A stretch of DNA of 52,263 bases, from positions 1 through 52,263 of the forward strand of contig JAIBCA010000105.1 of NCBI GenBank assembly GCA_019694345.1. The letters are read 5' to 3'. The notes under the pieces were generated by a model, which was not told where the DNA came from, ran no database searches, and saw nothing but the letters and a program-made list of their open reading frames with translations. This document shows, one piece after another, positions 24,470-32,347 of the stretch. Position numbers and translations under genes: made by a program. The DNA is from Pyrinomonadaceae bacterium (GTDB taxonomy: Bacteria > Acidobacteriota > Blastocatellia > Pyrinomonadales > Pyrinomonadaceae). Each line of letters opens with the position of its first letter. Position 1 is the stretch's first letter.

Positions 24470-26278
24470 TCATCCGATCGGAAGTTCGATCGTGAATCTG
24501 CTTCCTTTGCCCAATTCACTCGTTGCCGATACACGCCCACCGTGGGAATCGGTAATTTTTCTGACCAAACTCAGCCCAAGGCCGTTTCCATGGATCTGAG
24601 CATCCACCACCTGTTTCGAACGAAAAAATGGCTCAAACGCCTGCCGAAGGTCGCCTTTCGACATTCCAAGCCCTTTGTCCTCGACCGATATCCGAACGAT
24701 TTGGCCGTCTGTTTCAGCGGAAATACCGATCCAACGTTCACCGTTGCTGTATTTGACGGCATTAACGATAAGATTTTGGATAGCTCCGCTAAGAGAATTA
24801 GGATCGCCCTTCACGGATGGCAATGCATCGCCGACATCCACCCGCACCGTGATACCTTTTTCGTCAAGCATCGGCCGACACTCGTTCAATGCTTGATCGA
24901 TCACGTTGGGAACGGAGATATCAACAAAATTGTATCTCTGGCGGCCGGAATTAGCTCCGGCAAATTCTAGTATCTGCTCGACCATCGCGGAAAGTTTTTG
25001 GCTCTCACGCTTGATCAGGTCGCCGTACCGCAAAACCTGCTCGGTATCATTCGTGACGCCGTCCGCCAGATTTTCGCCCGCCGACGAGATCACCGCCAAT
25101 GGTGTTCTGAATTCGTGCGAGACGCTCGAAACAAACTCGACCTGGCGCTGAGCCAGAAGCTTGGCTCGCCGCGCAGAAACAATAATAGCTGCTGCCGCGG
25201 CGGCTAGAAGAAAAAGCAATCCAAATCCTATGGCCATATTTCGCCTGAAGGTTGAATTCAAATATGTAGCGAGTGAACCCGATGAATGCTGAACAATAAG
25301 TTTCCACGCCCCGGCTGTGGTCCCCTGCGCCGGAGCCGTAGCCGTAAAGACAGCGGTCCGTCGGCCTGAATCACGATTCACTTCGATCTTCAGCGATCGA
25401 TCGTCTCCACCGGATTCCGGCATTTTTGTCATCGAATGGGTCTCGATCCTTGAACTCACAACCAAGCCGGGCCGCTTTTCACCCTCGATCGATCGCACGA
25501 GGTCGCGGTCGGCGAATACGAGGAAGTTTCCCGGTGAAAGGTCGATCAACGGCATCTCGGTATCGATCGAATCGCCTTTAATTTGTTGAAATACACTATT
25601 TCCCGACGAGTCGACAACGGCGGCATTGAATTCACCATCGCCGAAATATTTTGCGACAAGGTCCGGAAGCAATTTGTCCTTTACTATCGCCGGATCAAGC
25701 CGGATAAGCAGAAAGCCGAACTTCGGCGGGACCTTTATACCGGGCGCGACAGAGGGCTGTGTCGTCCTGATCAATATCTTCCCCGATGTTTGGCTGACCT
25801 CGTGGATCGGCAATACTAGAGAAAACACATCACTCAGGACGGGTTTGAATTTTGCGTCGTCATTGAACTCGGATCGCAAATTGCGCAACTCGTCAGTGAA
25901 TTCGGCCGGTTGGAATGAACGCGACTCCCGGTCATACTTGATCGGCCCTGCCATGGGGTCGCTTGGAAAAAAAAAGAAATCGCGGATCAGTTCCGGGTAT
26001 GCGGCCCGTTCACGCCAGAGGTCATAGCGTTCGTTAAATTGGGTCCAGTCGCTCGTTTTCCAAGTTGATGCTTCGGTCTGAAAATTGAAATACGCATTCT
26101 GCAATTCGCGATTAAAGTCCGCCGCGAATCGTTCGGCCTGCTCGTTGAGACGCTTCTTTGCCTTTTCGCCGTCCGAATCGCTGATCCGGCTCAGCCAACG
26201 GTACTGCAATCCGCCGATCATGACCAAAACCCCGACGAGGCAGGCAAAAAGGATGAGATTGCTCCAGGATCGCTTCAT
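24470..26278 (-). CDS. Sensor histidine kinase
   Basis: From the ATG at 26278 the protein has 602 residues. TM1 lies at about 7-24, a large extracytoplasmic sensor region of some 320 residues follows, and TM2 is at about 348-369. The HisKA helix SSVSHEFRTPLAVI has phospho-acceptor H388. The ATPase domain has NLIVNAVKYS (N box), VEDKGLGM (G1) and HGNGLGLSLV (G2). The sensor region has no fold I recognise; it is soluble, with two predicted strands-rich halves. The upstream in-frame start at 26335 adds 19 basic residues ahead of TM1 and is less likely. It and its regulator are divergent from the secreted protein at 26550, a candidate target. Confidence 0.92.
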   Translation of the reverse strand: MKRSWSNLILFACLVGVLVMIGGLQYRWLSRISDSDGEKAKKRLNEQAERFAADFNRELQNAYFNFQTEASTWKTSDWTQFNERYDLWRERAAYPELIRDFFFFPSDPMAGPIKYDRESRSFQPAEFTDELRNLRSEFNDDAKFKPVLSDVFSLVLPIHEVSQTSGKILIRTTQPSVAPGIKVPPKFGFLLIRLDPAIVKDKLLPDLVAKYFGDGEFNAAVVDSSGNSVFQQIKGDSIDTEMPLIDLSPGNFLVFADRDLVRSIEGEKRPGLVVSSRIETHSMTKMPESGGDDRSLKIEVNRDSGRRTAVFTATAPAQGTTAGAWKLIVQHSSGSLATYLNSTFRRNMAIGFGLLFLLAAAAAAIIVSARRAKLLAQRQVEFVSSVSHEFRTPLAVISSAGENLADGVTNDTEQVLRYGDLIKRESQKLSAMVEQILEFAGANSGRQRYNFVDISVPNVIDQALNECRPMLDEKGITVRVDVGDALPSVKGDPNSLSGAIQNLIVNAVKYSNGERWIGISAETDGQIVRISVEDKGLGMSKGDLRQAFEPFFRSKQVVDAQIHGNGLGLSLVRKITDSHGGRVSATSELGKGSRFTIELPIG

Positions 26279-26549
26279 TTTAAACTTCCGCCCGGACGCT
26301 GTCAGGACCAGAGTCCGACGAGCCCTTAGAGGCATTATGCAACTATCGACGAATAGCGAACAATAGAGTTTCTACACATTTTACATCCTTAACAATTTCT
26401 TTGCTTTGTCTTAATCACCTGCGATCGAGATGAGAATACCATCCAAATTGTCGAACGAGCATTTATGCTGAAATTACGTGCTTCCTCCAAAATGAAGTAT
26501 CATTCGGTTTGATCTCGTTCGCTTATCTTAATAGTCCCGGAGGCAAGTT

Positions 26550-27800
26550 ATGAAAAGATTCATTATCGCGATCTTAAGTGTTTCAGTGTTTTTTGTGGGG
26601 TTGGGGGCATTGGTCGAGAAGGCTGGTGCGAAATTCAAATCGGACGAGAAGGCTCTCGAGTTGGTTCGTAAGGCACGCATCGCCATTGGAGGCGACAACG
26701 CGATCGCCGGCATTCAAAGTATGGTCATTAAAGGCAGAACGACCAAGACAATAAACGTGGGCGGAACTGCCCGAAGTGAAGAGGGCGAAAGCGAGATCGC
26801 TCTCCAGCTTCCCGACAGGCTTATGCGTATGGTAAAACTGGGCAAAGACGATGGATCGGCTGTCAACGGAACGCAAATGACGAAACAGATCGATGTCGTT
26901 GTCGTTGGCGGATCGCCGCAGGAAATGAACGTGGACGTAACTACGGACGCTGATGGCAGCGGCCGGCGAATAGTCGTCAAGAAAGCTGATGGTAGCGTAA
27001 AGGAACTTTCCGGAAGTGAGGCCTTTAAGGTTGAGGCTGACGGCGATAGTGCCGGTGGTAAAGTGACGCGTGTGATCATTAAGAAACCGGACGGTACCAT
27101 CGAAGAACTTAATGGTCCCGATGCCGAAAGGAAGTTGTCAATAACTAAGGAAAGCGGAACGGCCGAATTCACAACTTCGGATGGCAAGACCGTCGTCATT
27201 CGACGTGCCGATAACGGAGACAACCTGAAGTGGGCAGGCGAGGGCAGACAAATGGTTTTTGAAAAAGCGGTTGCCGACGGTCATCACGACGCGATGCGTA
27301 ATAACGAGATGCTTAGATTGACGCTGAGCCTGCTCATGACGCCACCTCAAGGAATTGATGTCAGCTACACATTCGGCGGCGAGGCTGATGTCGACGGCAC
27401 CGCCTGCAATATCGTGGTCGCGGAATACAGCGGAACCTCATACAAGATCTTTCTCAGCAAATCGTCAAACCTGCCAGTCATGATGAATTATGCCGGCCAT
27501 CAGATGCCGAGTGTGATGAAGTTCAGGGCTGAAGCACCGAAGGCGGGTGAAGCCGCAAAGGACACAATGGTATTTACCCGGACACTAACGGGAACAGGCA
27601 CGGCAGAGTTCAGCATAAGATTTGCTGACTATCGTTCAGTCGGCGGAGTGCAGTTGCCCTACAGATGGACGCAGACCGTCGGTGGAAATGCAGACGAGAC
27701 GTTTGACGTGACGAGCTATGAGATCAACCCGGCCAATATCGCGGAGAGATTTCAAAATCAAAAAGTGATGGTTCGAACGGTCAAACCGGATAAACAATAA
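26550..27800 (+). CDS. Exported protein with internal DG-repeats, unknown
   Basis: A 416-residue protein with a signal peptide (hydrophobic 4-22). The mature start, ALELVRKARIAIGGDNAIAGIQSMVIKG, is the kind of opening seen in LolA-like or MucB-type exported proteins of Acidobacteria. ESEIALQLPDRLMRM and a C-terminal VGGVQLPYRWTQ strand support that fold loosely. The middle (about 135-225) is charged and repetitive: KKADGSVKELSG and KKPDGTIEELNG are two copies of one unit, each before a hydrophilic spacer. It is divergent from the two-component system, with about 270 bp between, and has its own terminator. Possibly regulated by it. Function not known. Confidence 0.7.
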   Translation: MKRFIIAILSVSVFFVGLGALVEKAGAKFKSDEKALELVRKARIAIGGDNAIAGIQSMVIKGRTTKTINVGGTARSEEGESEIALQLPDRLMRMVKLGKDDGSAVNGTQMTKQIDVVVVGGSPQEMNVDVTTDADGSGRRIVVKKADGSVKELSGSEAFKVEADGDSAGGKVTRVIIKKPDGTIEELNGPDAERKLSITKESGTAEFTTSDGKTVVIRRADNGDNLKWAGEGRQMVFEKAVADGHHDAMRNNEMLRLTLSLLMTPPQGIDVSYTFGGEADVDGTACNIVVAEYSGTSYKIFLSKSSNLPVMMNYAGHQMPSVMKFRAEAPKAGEAAKDTMVFTRTLTGTGTAEFSIRFADYRSVGGVQLPYRWTQTVGGNADETFDVTSYEINPANIAERFQNQKVMVRTVKPDKQ

Positions 27801-27822
27801 CTATCGTTTAAGAGATAGTCGG

Positions 27823-27862
27823 CGGCGAAGGCTTCGATCGAGCCTTCGCCGATCTTATTTTT
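27823..27862 (+). terminator. Strong intrinsic terminator
   Basis: A 10-bp perfect stem CGGCGAAGGC/GCCTTCGCCG encloses TTCGATCGA, and is followed by ATCTTATTTTT. It ends the 26550-27800 gene, in front of the convergent YpdA-like gene. Confidence 0.9.
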
Positions 27863-27874
27863 CCGGGTCTATCA

Positions 27875-28855
27875 CTATTTCAATGAATGGATCCGAGCGG
27901 CAAGCTGAGGTATCAGCTGCTTCGAAGCGTCGATAGCCCCCTTTATGTGACGCTGAGCCGTAAAATGTCCTGCAACATACACCCCAGGAACATTAGTTTC
28001 AAACGTTACCTCATCATAAACCGGGATCGCACCGTATTTCCCTACCACGGTCTCGACCCCGATGTCCTTAAGCATTGTGAGATCGGCGTCCGAGCCTATA
28101 AGGACGAAAACTACATCGTTAGGTAGGATCACACGTTCCCCGGTCTCAGATTCAAGTTCCACTTCGGCCTCTCGAATCTCGATAACCTCGCCTAGAAAGA
28201 ATAAGTTAAGGCATTTTTGTTGAAGCTCTTTCTCTAGCGGCTGTTTGACCCAATACTTGATACAACCCTGCTTTGGGTCGGTGTTTTCCCAATCCTCCCG
28301 AAAGATCGCCAGCGTTGTTTCCGCACCTTCCTGCGCAAGGAATAACGCGGCTTCGCCTGCCGAATTCCCGCCCCCAACTATCAATGCCCGCTTTTTGACC
28401 CACGGATATGTTTCCCGAAACTGAAAGTGGACCTTGGAGAGGCCTTCGCCTTTTACGTTAAGACAGCGAGGGTAATCCATTGAGCCCATTGCAAATAACA
28501 CCGCCAACGACTCATAATTGTCTTTGTCTGTGATTATCCGGAAGTGATCTGCCAGTTTTTCGACGCCTAAGACCTTTTCCTCAGTTCGGACATTAAGTTC
28601 ATTGTCCAAAACAATTCGAACATAATACGATAGCAATTCCTCGCGTGTCGGCTTCTCACGAGCCGGAGAGAGTCTGCCCTCACCAATCTCGAGTTCGTTG
28701 GTAGTTGAGAACACTGTCAATCCGACAGGGTAATTGTAAATCGTATTTCCAATAAGGCCCTTTTCGATCACTAGATGCGAGATCCCATGGCGTTTAGCCT
28801 CATATGCCGCGGTGATTCCGGCGGGCCCTGCTCCGATTATGATCAGATCAAACAT
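27875..28855 (-). CDS. YpdA-family FAD/NAD(P)-dependent oxidoreductase
   Basis: A 326-residue thioredoxin reductase-like flavoprotein: FAD site IIGAGPAGITAA at 6-17, the YpdA-type IYNYPVGLTVFSTTNELEIG (about 40-58), and the NADPH site IVGGGNSAGEAA (about 162-173). It ends in VPGVYVAGHF (about 293-302). There is no CxxC redox pair, as in YpdA, which reduces bacillithiol disulfide using NADPH in Firmicutes. Whether this organism makes bacillithiol cannot be seen from the window. Its first bases overlap the end of a small helical protein gene by 8 bp, so the two are cotranscribed. Confidence 0.88.
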   Translation of the reverse strand: MFDLIIIGAGPAGITAAYEAKRHGISHLVIEKGLIGNTIYNYPVGLTVFSTTNELEIGEGRLSPAREKPTREELLSYYVRIVLDNELNVRTEEKVLGVEKLADHFRIITDKDNYESLAVLFAMGSMDYPRCLNVKGEGLSKVHFQFRETYPWVKKRALIVGGGNSAGEAALFLAQEGAETTLAIFREDWENTDPKQGCIKYWVKQPLEKELQQKCLNLFFLGEVIEIREAEVELESETGERVILPNDVVFVLIGSDADLTMLKDIGVETVVGKYGAIPVYDEVTFETNVPGVYVAGHFTAQRHIKGAIDASKQLIPQLAARIHSLK

Positions 28856-29099
28856 TTTCCAACTCTTTTAGGGTCTCGGTGAATTTCTCGATCTGCAGTC
28901 GGGTGACCTCAAGTTCCCGCTTTGACTCAAGATATTTCTGCCATTCACCCGTATTGGTTAGAGCCTTAAGGGTTTCGTCGTCCAGCGCGTGTGCCATAAC
29001 GACCAAAAGATCACCCAAGGCATCGTGCCCGTTCAACAACGATTGGATGATCGTATAGGCGAGTTTGGCGTTTGGCAGATCGATATCGAGGTCTTTCAT
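28848..29099 (-). CDS. Small helical protein upstream of ypdA-like gene, unknown
   Basis: An 83-residue protein, predicted almost wholly helical, with a C-terminal stretch of heptad-like Glu/Lys/Leu (YLESKRELEVTRLQIEKFTE) that could form a coiled coil. There is no signal peptide, cysteine or recognisable motif. The 8-bp overlap with the reductase gene suggests translational coupling and a shared role. No Shine-Dalgarno is visible before the ATG, and a TAATAT lies about 10 bases upstream, so it may be leaderless. Confidence 0.6.
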   Translation of the reverse strand: MKDLDIDLPNAKLAYTIIQSLLNGHDALGDLLVVMAHALDDETLKALTNTGEWQKYLESKRELEVTRLQIEKFTETLKELENV

Positions 29100-29165
29100 A
29101 ATGGGCTAATATTACCATATCGCAGCCGGGCGGTCCCGACCTTGGATATCCGAGACAATTGTCGA

Positions 29166-30071
29166 TTAGATGAACGGCAAAGCTATCACTGTAGCTGGAT
29201 AGCCTCCGGCAATTAGTTCGGTTCCCGATTCCAAATGCTCATACCTGACAAAGGCGATGGCAATAATCTTCCCAAGCTTTGGTGAGAATGTGACGCTCGT
29301 GATCCGTCCGGCATTCCTGCCGTCCGGCGTGGTCAACTCATTTCCGGTGGTCAATAGCGACAGATTCTCCTCAGTTGTGTCTATCAAGAGGCCCGTGATG
29401 CGTTTTGCAACGTGGCCGCGAAAGTGGATCCGGGCGATGATCTCTTGCCCGATATAGCAGCCTTTGGTGTACGAAATGAGCCCGTCGATGCCAAGTTCGG
29501 GGACGATCGTGTTGTCGTCGATGTCGTGCCCATACTTGAAGACACCTCTCTCTACCCGAAGAATCTCGTACAACTCGGGTTTGATCTCAATTGCCCCCGC
29601 TGTCGTTAGTGAGTCCAGATATTCTCTTACCTCATCTGCATCAACGAAGCAGCCGTGGGATCGGCCAGAACCATATTCAATGCAGCCTTCAACGGATGGG
29701 ATCTCCGGGCTGCCGAAAAACTCGAAATAGCGGTACTTGTGAGAAAGGTCTTCAACAAAAAAATCGCCGGCGAATGTGAACCGGAACAGATTTTGGAAGA
29801 TCTTTTCGCGGGTAGTATTTTCTGTTTCTATCAGATATCTGCCGCCGGATCTTTTTATCCGTACAACTGCCAGGAGACGACCCTGGGCGTTTGGGAATGC
29901 CGCAAGCATCTCTCCACCATCTTCAAGCGTTTTGACGTCGTTGGAGATAAGGCCATCCAGAAACTGCCGGGCCTCTTGACCCCAGACGGCGATCAAGCCG
30001 CGATCCACTTCAAAAAAACCGAAGCCTCCGTTGCGGATCAGATCGTATTGATCACTGTAATTCGAATCCAT
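29166..30071 (-). CDS. ygfZ: YgfZ/GcvT-like folate-binding protein
   Basis: YgfZ/IBA57 proteins help assemble or repair particular Fe-S clusters using tetrahydrofolate. The 301-residue protein has the aminomethyltransferase-like fold with FLDGLISNDVKTL near residues 38-50 and the family signature KGCYIGQEIIARIHFRGHVAKR at about 206-227, with its single conserved Cys. The C-terminal barrel contains GRITSVTFSP. It lies downstream of the divergent gap before the UDG operon and is alone or weakly linked to the small helical protein gene 66 bp further on. ErpA and Mrp, also Fe-S proteins, lie elsewhere in the window. Confidence 0.9.
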   Translation of the reverse strand: MDSNYSDQYDLIRNGGFGFFEVDRGLIAVWGQEARQFLDGLISNDVKTLEDGGEMLAAFPNAQGRLLAVVRIKRSGGRYLIETENTTREKIFQNLFRFTFAGDFFVEDLSHKYRYFEFFGSPEIPSVEGCIEYGSGRSHGCFVDADEVREYLDSLTTAGAIEIKPELYEILRVERGVFKYGHDIDDNTIVPELGIDGLISYTKGCYIGQEIIARIHFRGHVAKRITGLLIDTTEENLSLLTTGNELTTPDGRNAGRITSVTFSPKLGKIIAIAFVRYEHLESGTELIAGGYPATVIALPFI

Positions 30072-30108
30072 AATTAATACTGAGATTTCATACGCAATCG
30101 CAACACGT

Positions 30109-30717
30109 TTATTCCCCTGCTTTTTGTACTTCGATCAGCCTGATCGAACGAAAATGCTCGAGCTGCAGAGCCAAGCCCCGCTGCATCGCGACCACCTGTG
30201 GGCTTGGGTGGTATAGCGGGACGAGAATACGGCCATTCCACCTGTTGACCGTTCCGGCATGCTCTTTCAGCGTCAGCAAATGATCGTCCAATACCTTGAC
30301 CGCGTTGAGGGCAACGCTACCGAGCGTGGCAACGACCGGAGAGTCGATGAGTTCGATCTGTCTGCGAAGAAAGTCCGCGCAGTTTTTGATCTCAGCGGTG
30401 GTCGGCTTTCGGTTTGCGTCCGTTGGCGATCGCGGACTGCACATTACGGAATTGGTAATAAATATGTCTTCTCGAGCCAGCCCTATTGAATCAAGAAGCG
30501 TCTGAAAATTCTCGCCCGACTTGTCACCCCAAAAAGGCCTCCGCGTTCTGTCAGCGCCTTGTCTGCCCGGTGCCTCCGCGATAAAAAACACCTTAGGCGT
30601 GAGCGAGCCGTTCAGGCTGCTCAACACAGCGGCCTTATCGGCCAACGCAGGACATATTCTGCACTCGCGAGCCTCCAAACATAACTCATTGAACTTTAAC
30701 GCTAACGCACCTGTCAC
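30109..30717 (-). CDS. Uracil-DNA glycosylase superfamily protein (family 4-like)
   Basis: A 202-residue protein with motif A as FIAEAPGRQG (45-54), then PFWGDKSGENF (61-71), and motif B as HPSPQV near 173. Four cysteines at 19, 22, 93 and 113 (CRIC, then C93 and C113) fit the 4Fe-4S cluster pattern of family 4 enzymes, though the spacing between the last two (19 residues) is a little long and the usual Pro-Phe-Val/Leu-Gly is PFWG. These enzymes excise uracil from DNA. The first codon overlaps the end of pdxJ by 4 bp, so it is the last gene of the GT2-pdxJ-udg operon. Confidence 0.85.
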   Translation of the reverse strand: MTGALALKFNELCLEARECRICPALADKAAVLSSLNGSLTPKVFFIAEAPGRQGADRTRRPFWGDKSGENFQTLLDSIGLAREDIFITNSVMCSPRSPTDANRKPTTAEIKNCADFLRRQIELIDSPVVATLGSVALNAVKVLDDHLLTLKEHAGTVNRWNGRILVPLYHPSPQVVAMQRGLALQLEHFRSIRLIEVQKAGE

Positions 30718-31478
30718 GCTCGATTTCCGGAACCGAGGCGGATAGCCTCGATCATCTCGCGGACGGCCTGACCGAGCCCAACGAACACAGCCCGCGAAAT
30801 GATGTTGTGCCCGATGTTGAATTCAGTGATCTGCGGGATCGCGGCAAGCGGCCCGACATTGCGGTACGTGAGGCCGTGGCCGGCGGCGACGATCAACCCG
30901 AGTTTCTGTGCGGTTTCGGATGCCTTTCGGATCCTTTCGACCTCAACTGCGGCCCGGCGCTCGCCTTCACCGTGTGCGGCTCTAGCACTCAGTGTCAGTT
31001 CTGCATATTCGGCCGTGCAAAGTTCGATCTGTTGAGCCCCCGCCCGATGCGCCGCCTCGATCTGATCCGATGCGGGATCGACAAAGATACTGACAAATAT
31101 GCCCGCGGCCTTCAGATCGACAACGGCGTTGCGGATAACATCGAAATTGCCCGTGACGTCCAATCCACCCTCAGTAGTGACTTCATTTGGATTTTCCGGC
31201 ACAAGCGAAACCGCGTCAGGCTTGGTCTCAAGAGCAATACCGACCATTTCGTTCGATGCCGTCATTTCGACATTCAAATATGTGGTCACCACATCGCGGA
31301 GCAGCTCTATATCGCGATCCTGTATATGCCTGCGGTCACCACGAAGATGAACCGTGATACCGTTGGCACCCGCTTGTTCACACATCACTGCAGCCGTAAT
31401 GATACTTGGCTCGATCGTCTTGCGGGCTTCGCGGATCGTTGCCACGTGGTCAATATTGACGTTTAGTTTAGGCGTCAT
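30714..31478 (-). CDS. pdxJ: Pyridoxine 5'-phosphate synthase
   Basis: PdxJ condenses 1-deoxyxylulose 5-phosphate with 3-amino-1-hydroxyacetone 1-phosphate to make pyridoxine 5'-phosphate. The 254-residue TIM-barrel protein has LNVNIDHVATIREAR (5-19, with the active-site Asp-His), GITVHLRGDRRHIQDRD (about 39-55), SLVPENPNEVTTEGGLD (about 91-107) and VAAGHGLTYRNVGPL (about 196-210). This is the DXP-dependent route to vitamin B6. It overlaps both neighbours by 4 bp (ATGA-type junctions), so GT2, pdxJ and udg form a tightly coupled operon. Confidence 0.96.
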   Translation of the reverse strand: MTPKLNVNIDHVATIREARKTIEPSIITAAVMCEQAGANGITVHLRGDRRHIQDRDIELLRDVVTTYLNVEMTASNEMVGIALETKPDAVSLVPENPNEVTTEGGLDVTGNFDVIRNAVVDLKAAGIFVSIFVDPASDQIEAAHRAGAQQIELCTAEYAELTLSARAAHGEGERRAAVEVERIRKASETAQKLGLIVAAGHGLTYRNVGPLAAIPQITEFNIGHNIISRAVFVGLGQAVREMIEAIRLGSGNRA

Positions 31479-32227
31479 TTCAGATCGTAAGCTCCACTTC
31501 GGGCATTTTTTCGTATCTGGTTAAGTTCGCTGAACATACGGCGTGTGTCGCGAAAAACATTGACCTTTGACCCGGCAACGTCATTCCATCTAACCGGTAT
31601 TTCGGCTAAACGCAGCCCATGGTAATGTGCAACGAACAAAAATTCGACGTCGAAGCCGAAACGGTCGATCGTCATCACGTCGAGCAGCGGGCGGAACTTG
31701 ATCATATTGAAAGCCTTGAAACCGCACTGCGTGTCATGGAACTTAAGCCCGGACATCGTTTTGATGATCAGATTCATAACCCTGCCGCCTTGTTCACGCC
31801 GCCAAGGCTGATGAGTGCCGATAAGGCTACGGTCGATTGCACGCGAACCAAATGCCACGTCATATTCGCCGGCCTTTATCGGATCAACAAGCTTGTCCAT
31901 CTCTTCGATCGGCGTTGAAAGGTCGGCATCACTAAATAATGCAATATCTGCGGCGGCGTTAAGCAAACCGGTCTTGACCGCAAACCCCTTACCGCGATTC
32001 GCTTCATACCGAATGACCTTGGTTCGGACAGACGGGAATTTTTCGGCCGACCCCGACGCGACCTCCGACGTCCTATCGGCTGAACCGTCGTCAACTACTA
32101 TCAACTCCGCTCGCAGGCCGGAATCATCCTCACGCTTGCGCACGTACTTGAGCATCTGCTCGATCGAGGCCCCAAGACGGTCTTGCTCGTCGAATGCGGG
32201 TACAACTATGGAGACGTCTGGCTTCAT
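31475..32227 (-). CDS. GT2 glycosyltransferase, dolichyl-phosphate glucosyltransferase-like
   Basis: The 250-residue protein has a GT-A core: SIVVPAFDEQDRL (5-17), LIVVDDGSADRT (about 43-54), then DADLSTPIEEMDKLV (about 99-113, with the DxD-like motif) and FGSRAI. The motif RVMNLIIKTMSGLKFHDTQCGFKAF at about 148-172 is characteristic of the ALG5/dolichyl-phosphate beta-glucosyltransferase branch. No membrane helices follow, so it is probably peripheral and makes a polyprenyl-phosphate sugar for envelope glycans. It is first of the operon with pdxJ and udg. Confidence 0.88.
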   Translation of the reverse strand: MKPDVSIVVPAFDEQDRLGASIEQMLKYVRKREDDSGLRAELIVVDDGSADRTSEVASGSAEKFPSVRTKVIRYEANRGKGFAVKTGLLNAAADIALFSDADLSTPIEEMDKLVDPIKAGEYDVAFGSRAIDRSLIGTHQPWRREQGGRVMNLIIKTMSGLKFHDTQCGFKAFNMIKFRPLLDVMTIDRFGFDVEFLFVAHYHGLRLAEIPVRWNDVAGSKVNVFRDTRRMFSELNQIRKNARSGAYDLK

Positions 32228-32318
32228 CTATATAAAGTCTTTATGTTAGTTGGTCGGCAGTTAAATGTAAATTCGAGGATCATGCACGATCGCGAAGCGA
32301 TTTGCCGTGTCCACGCTA

Positions 32319-32327
32319 TGTTATAAT
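32319..32327 (+). promoter_or_regulatory. Extended -10 promoter of the ctp-like protease gene
   Basis: TGTTATAAT (extended TGn plus a perfect TATAAT) ends about 20 bases before the ATG at 32348. No good -35 is present, which is acceptable for an extended -10. The divergent GT2 operon is upstream. Confidence 0.5.
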
Positions 32328-32347
32328 GTCGTTTTTGCGATCGCGGG

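Noticed and set aside
23764..24540. Longer response regulator from 24540
   Set aside because: The added 31 residues overlap the kinase gene and lack receiver-domain character; the receiver starts at the ATG at 24447.
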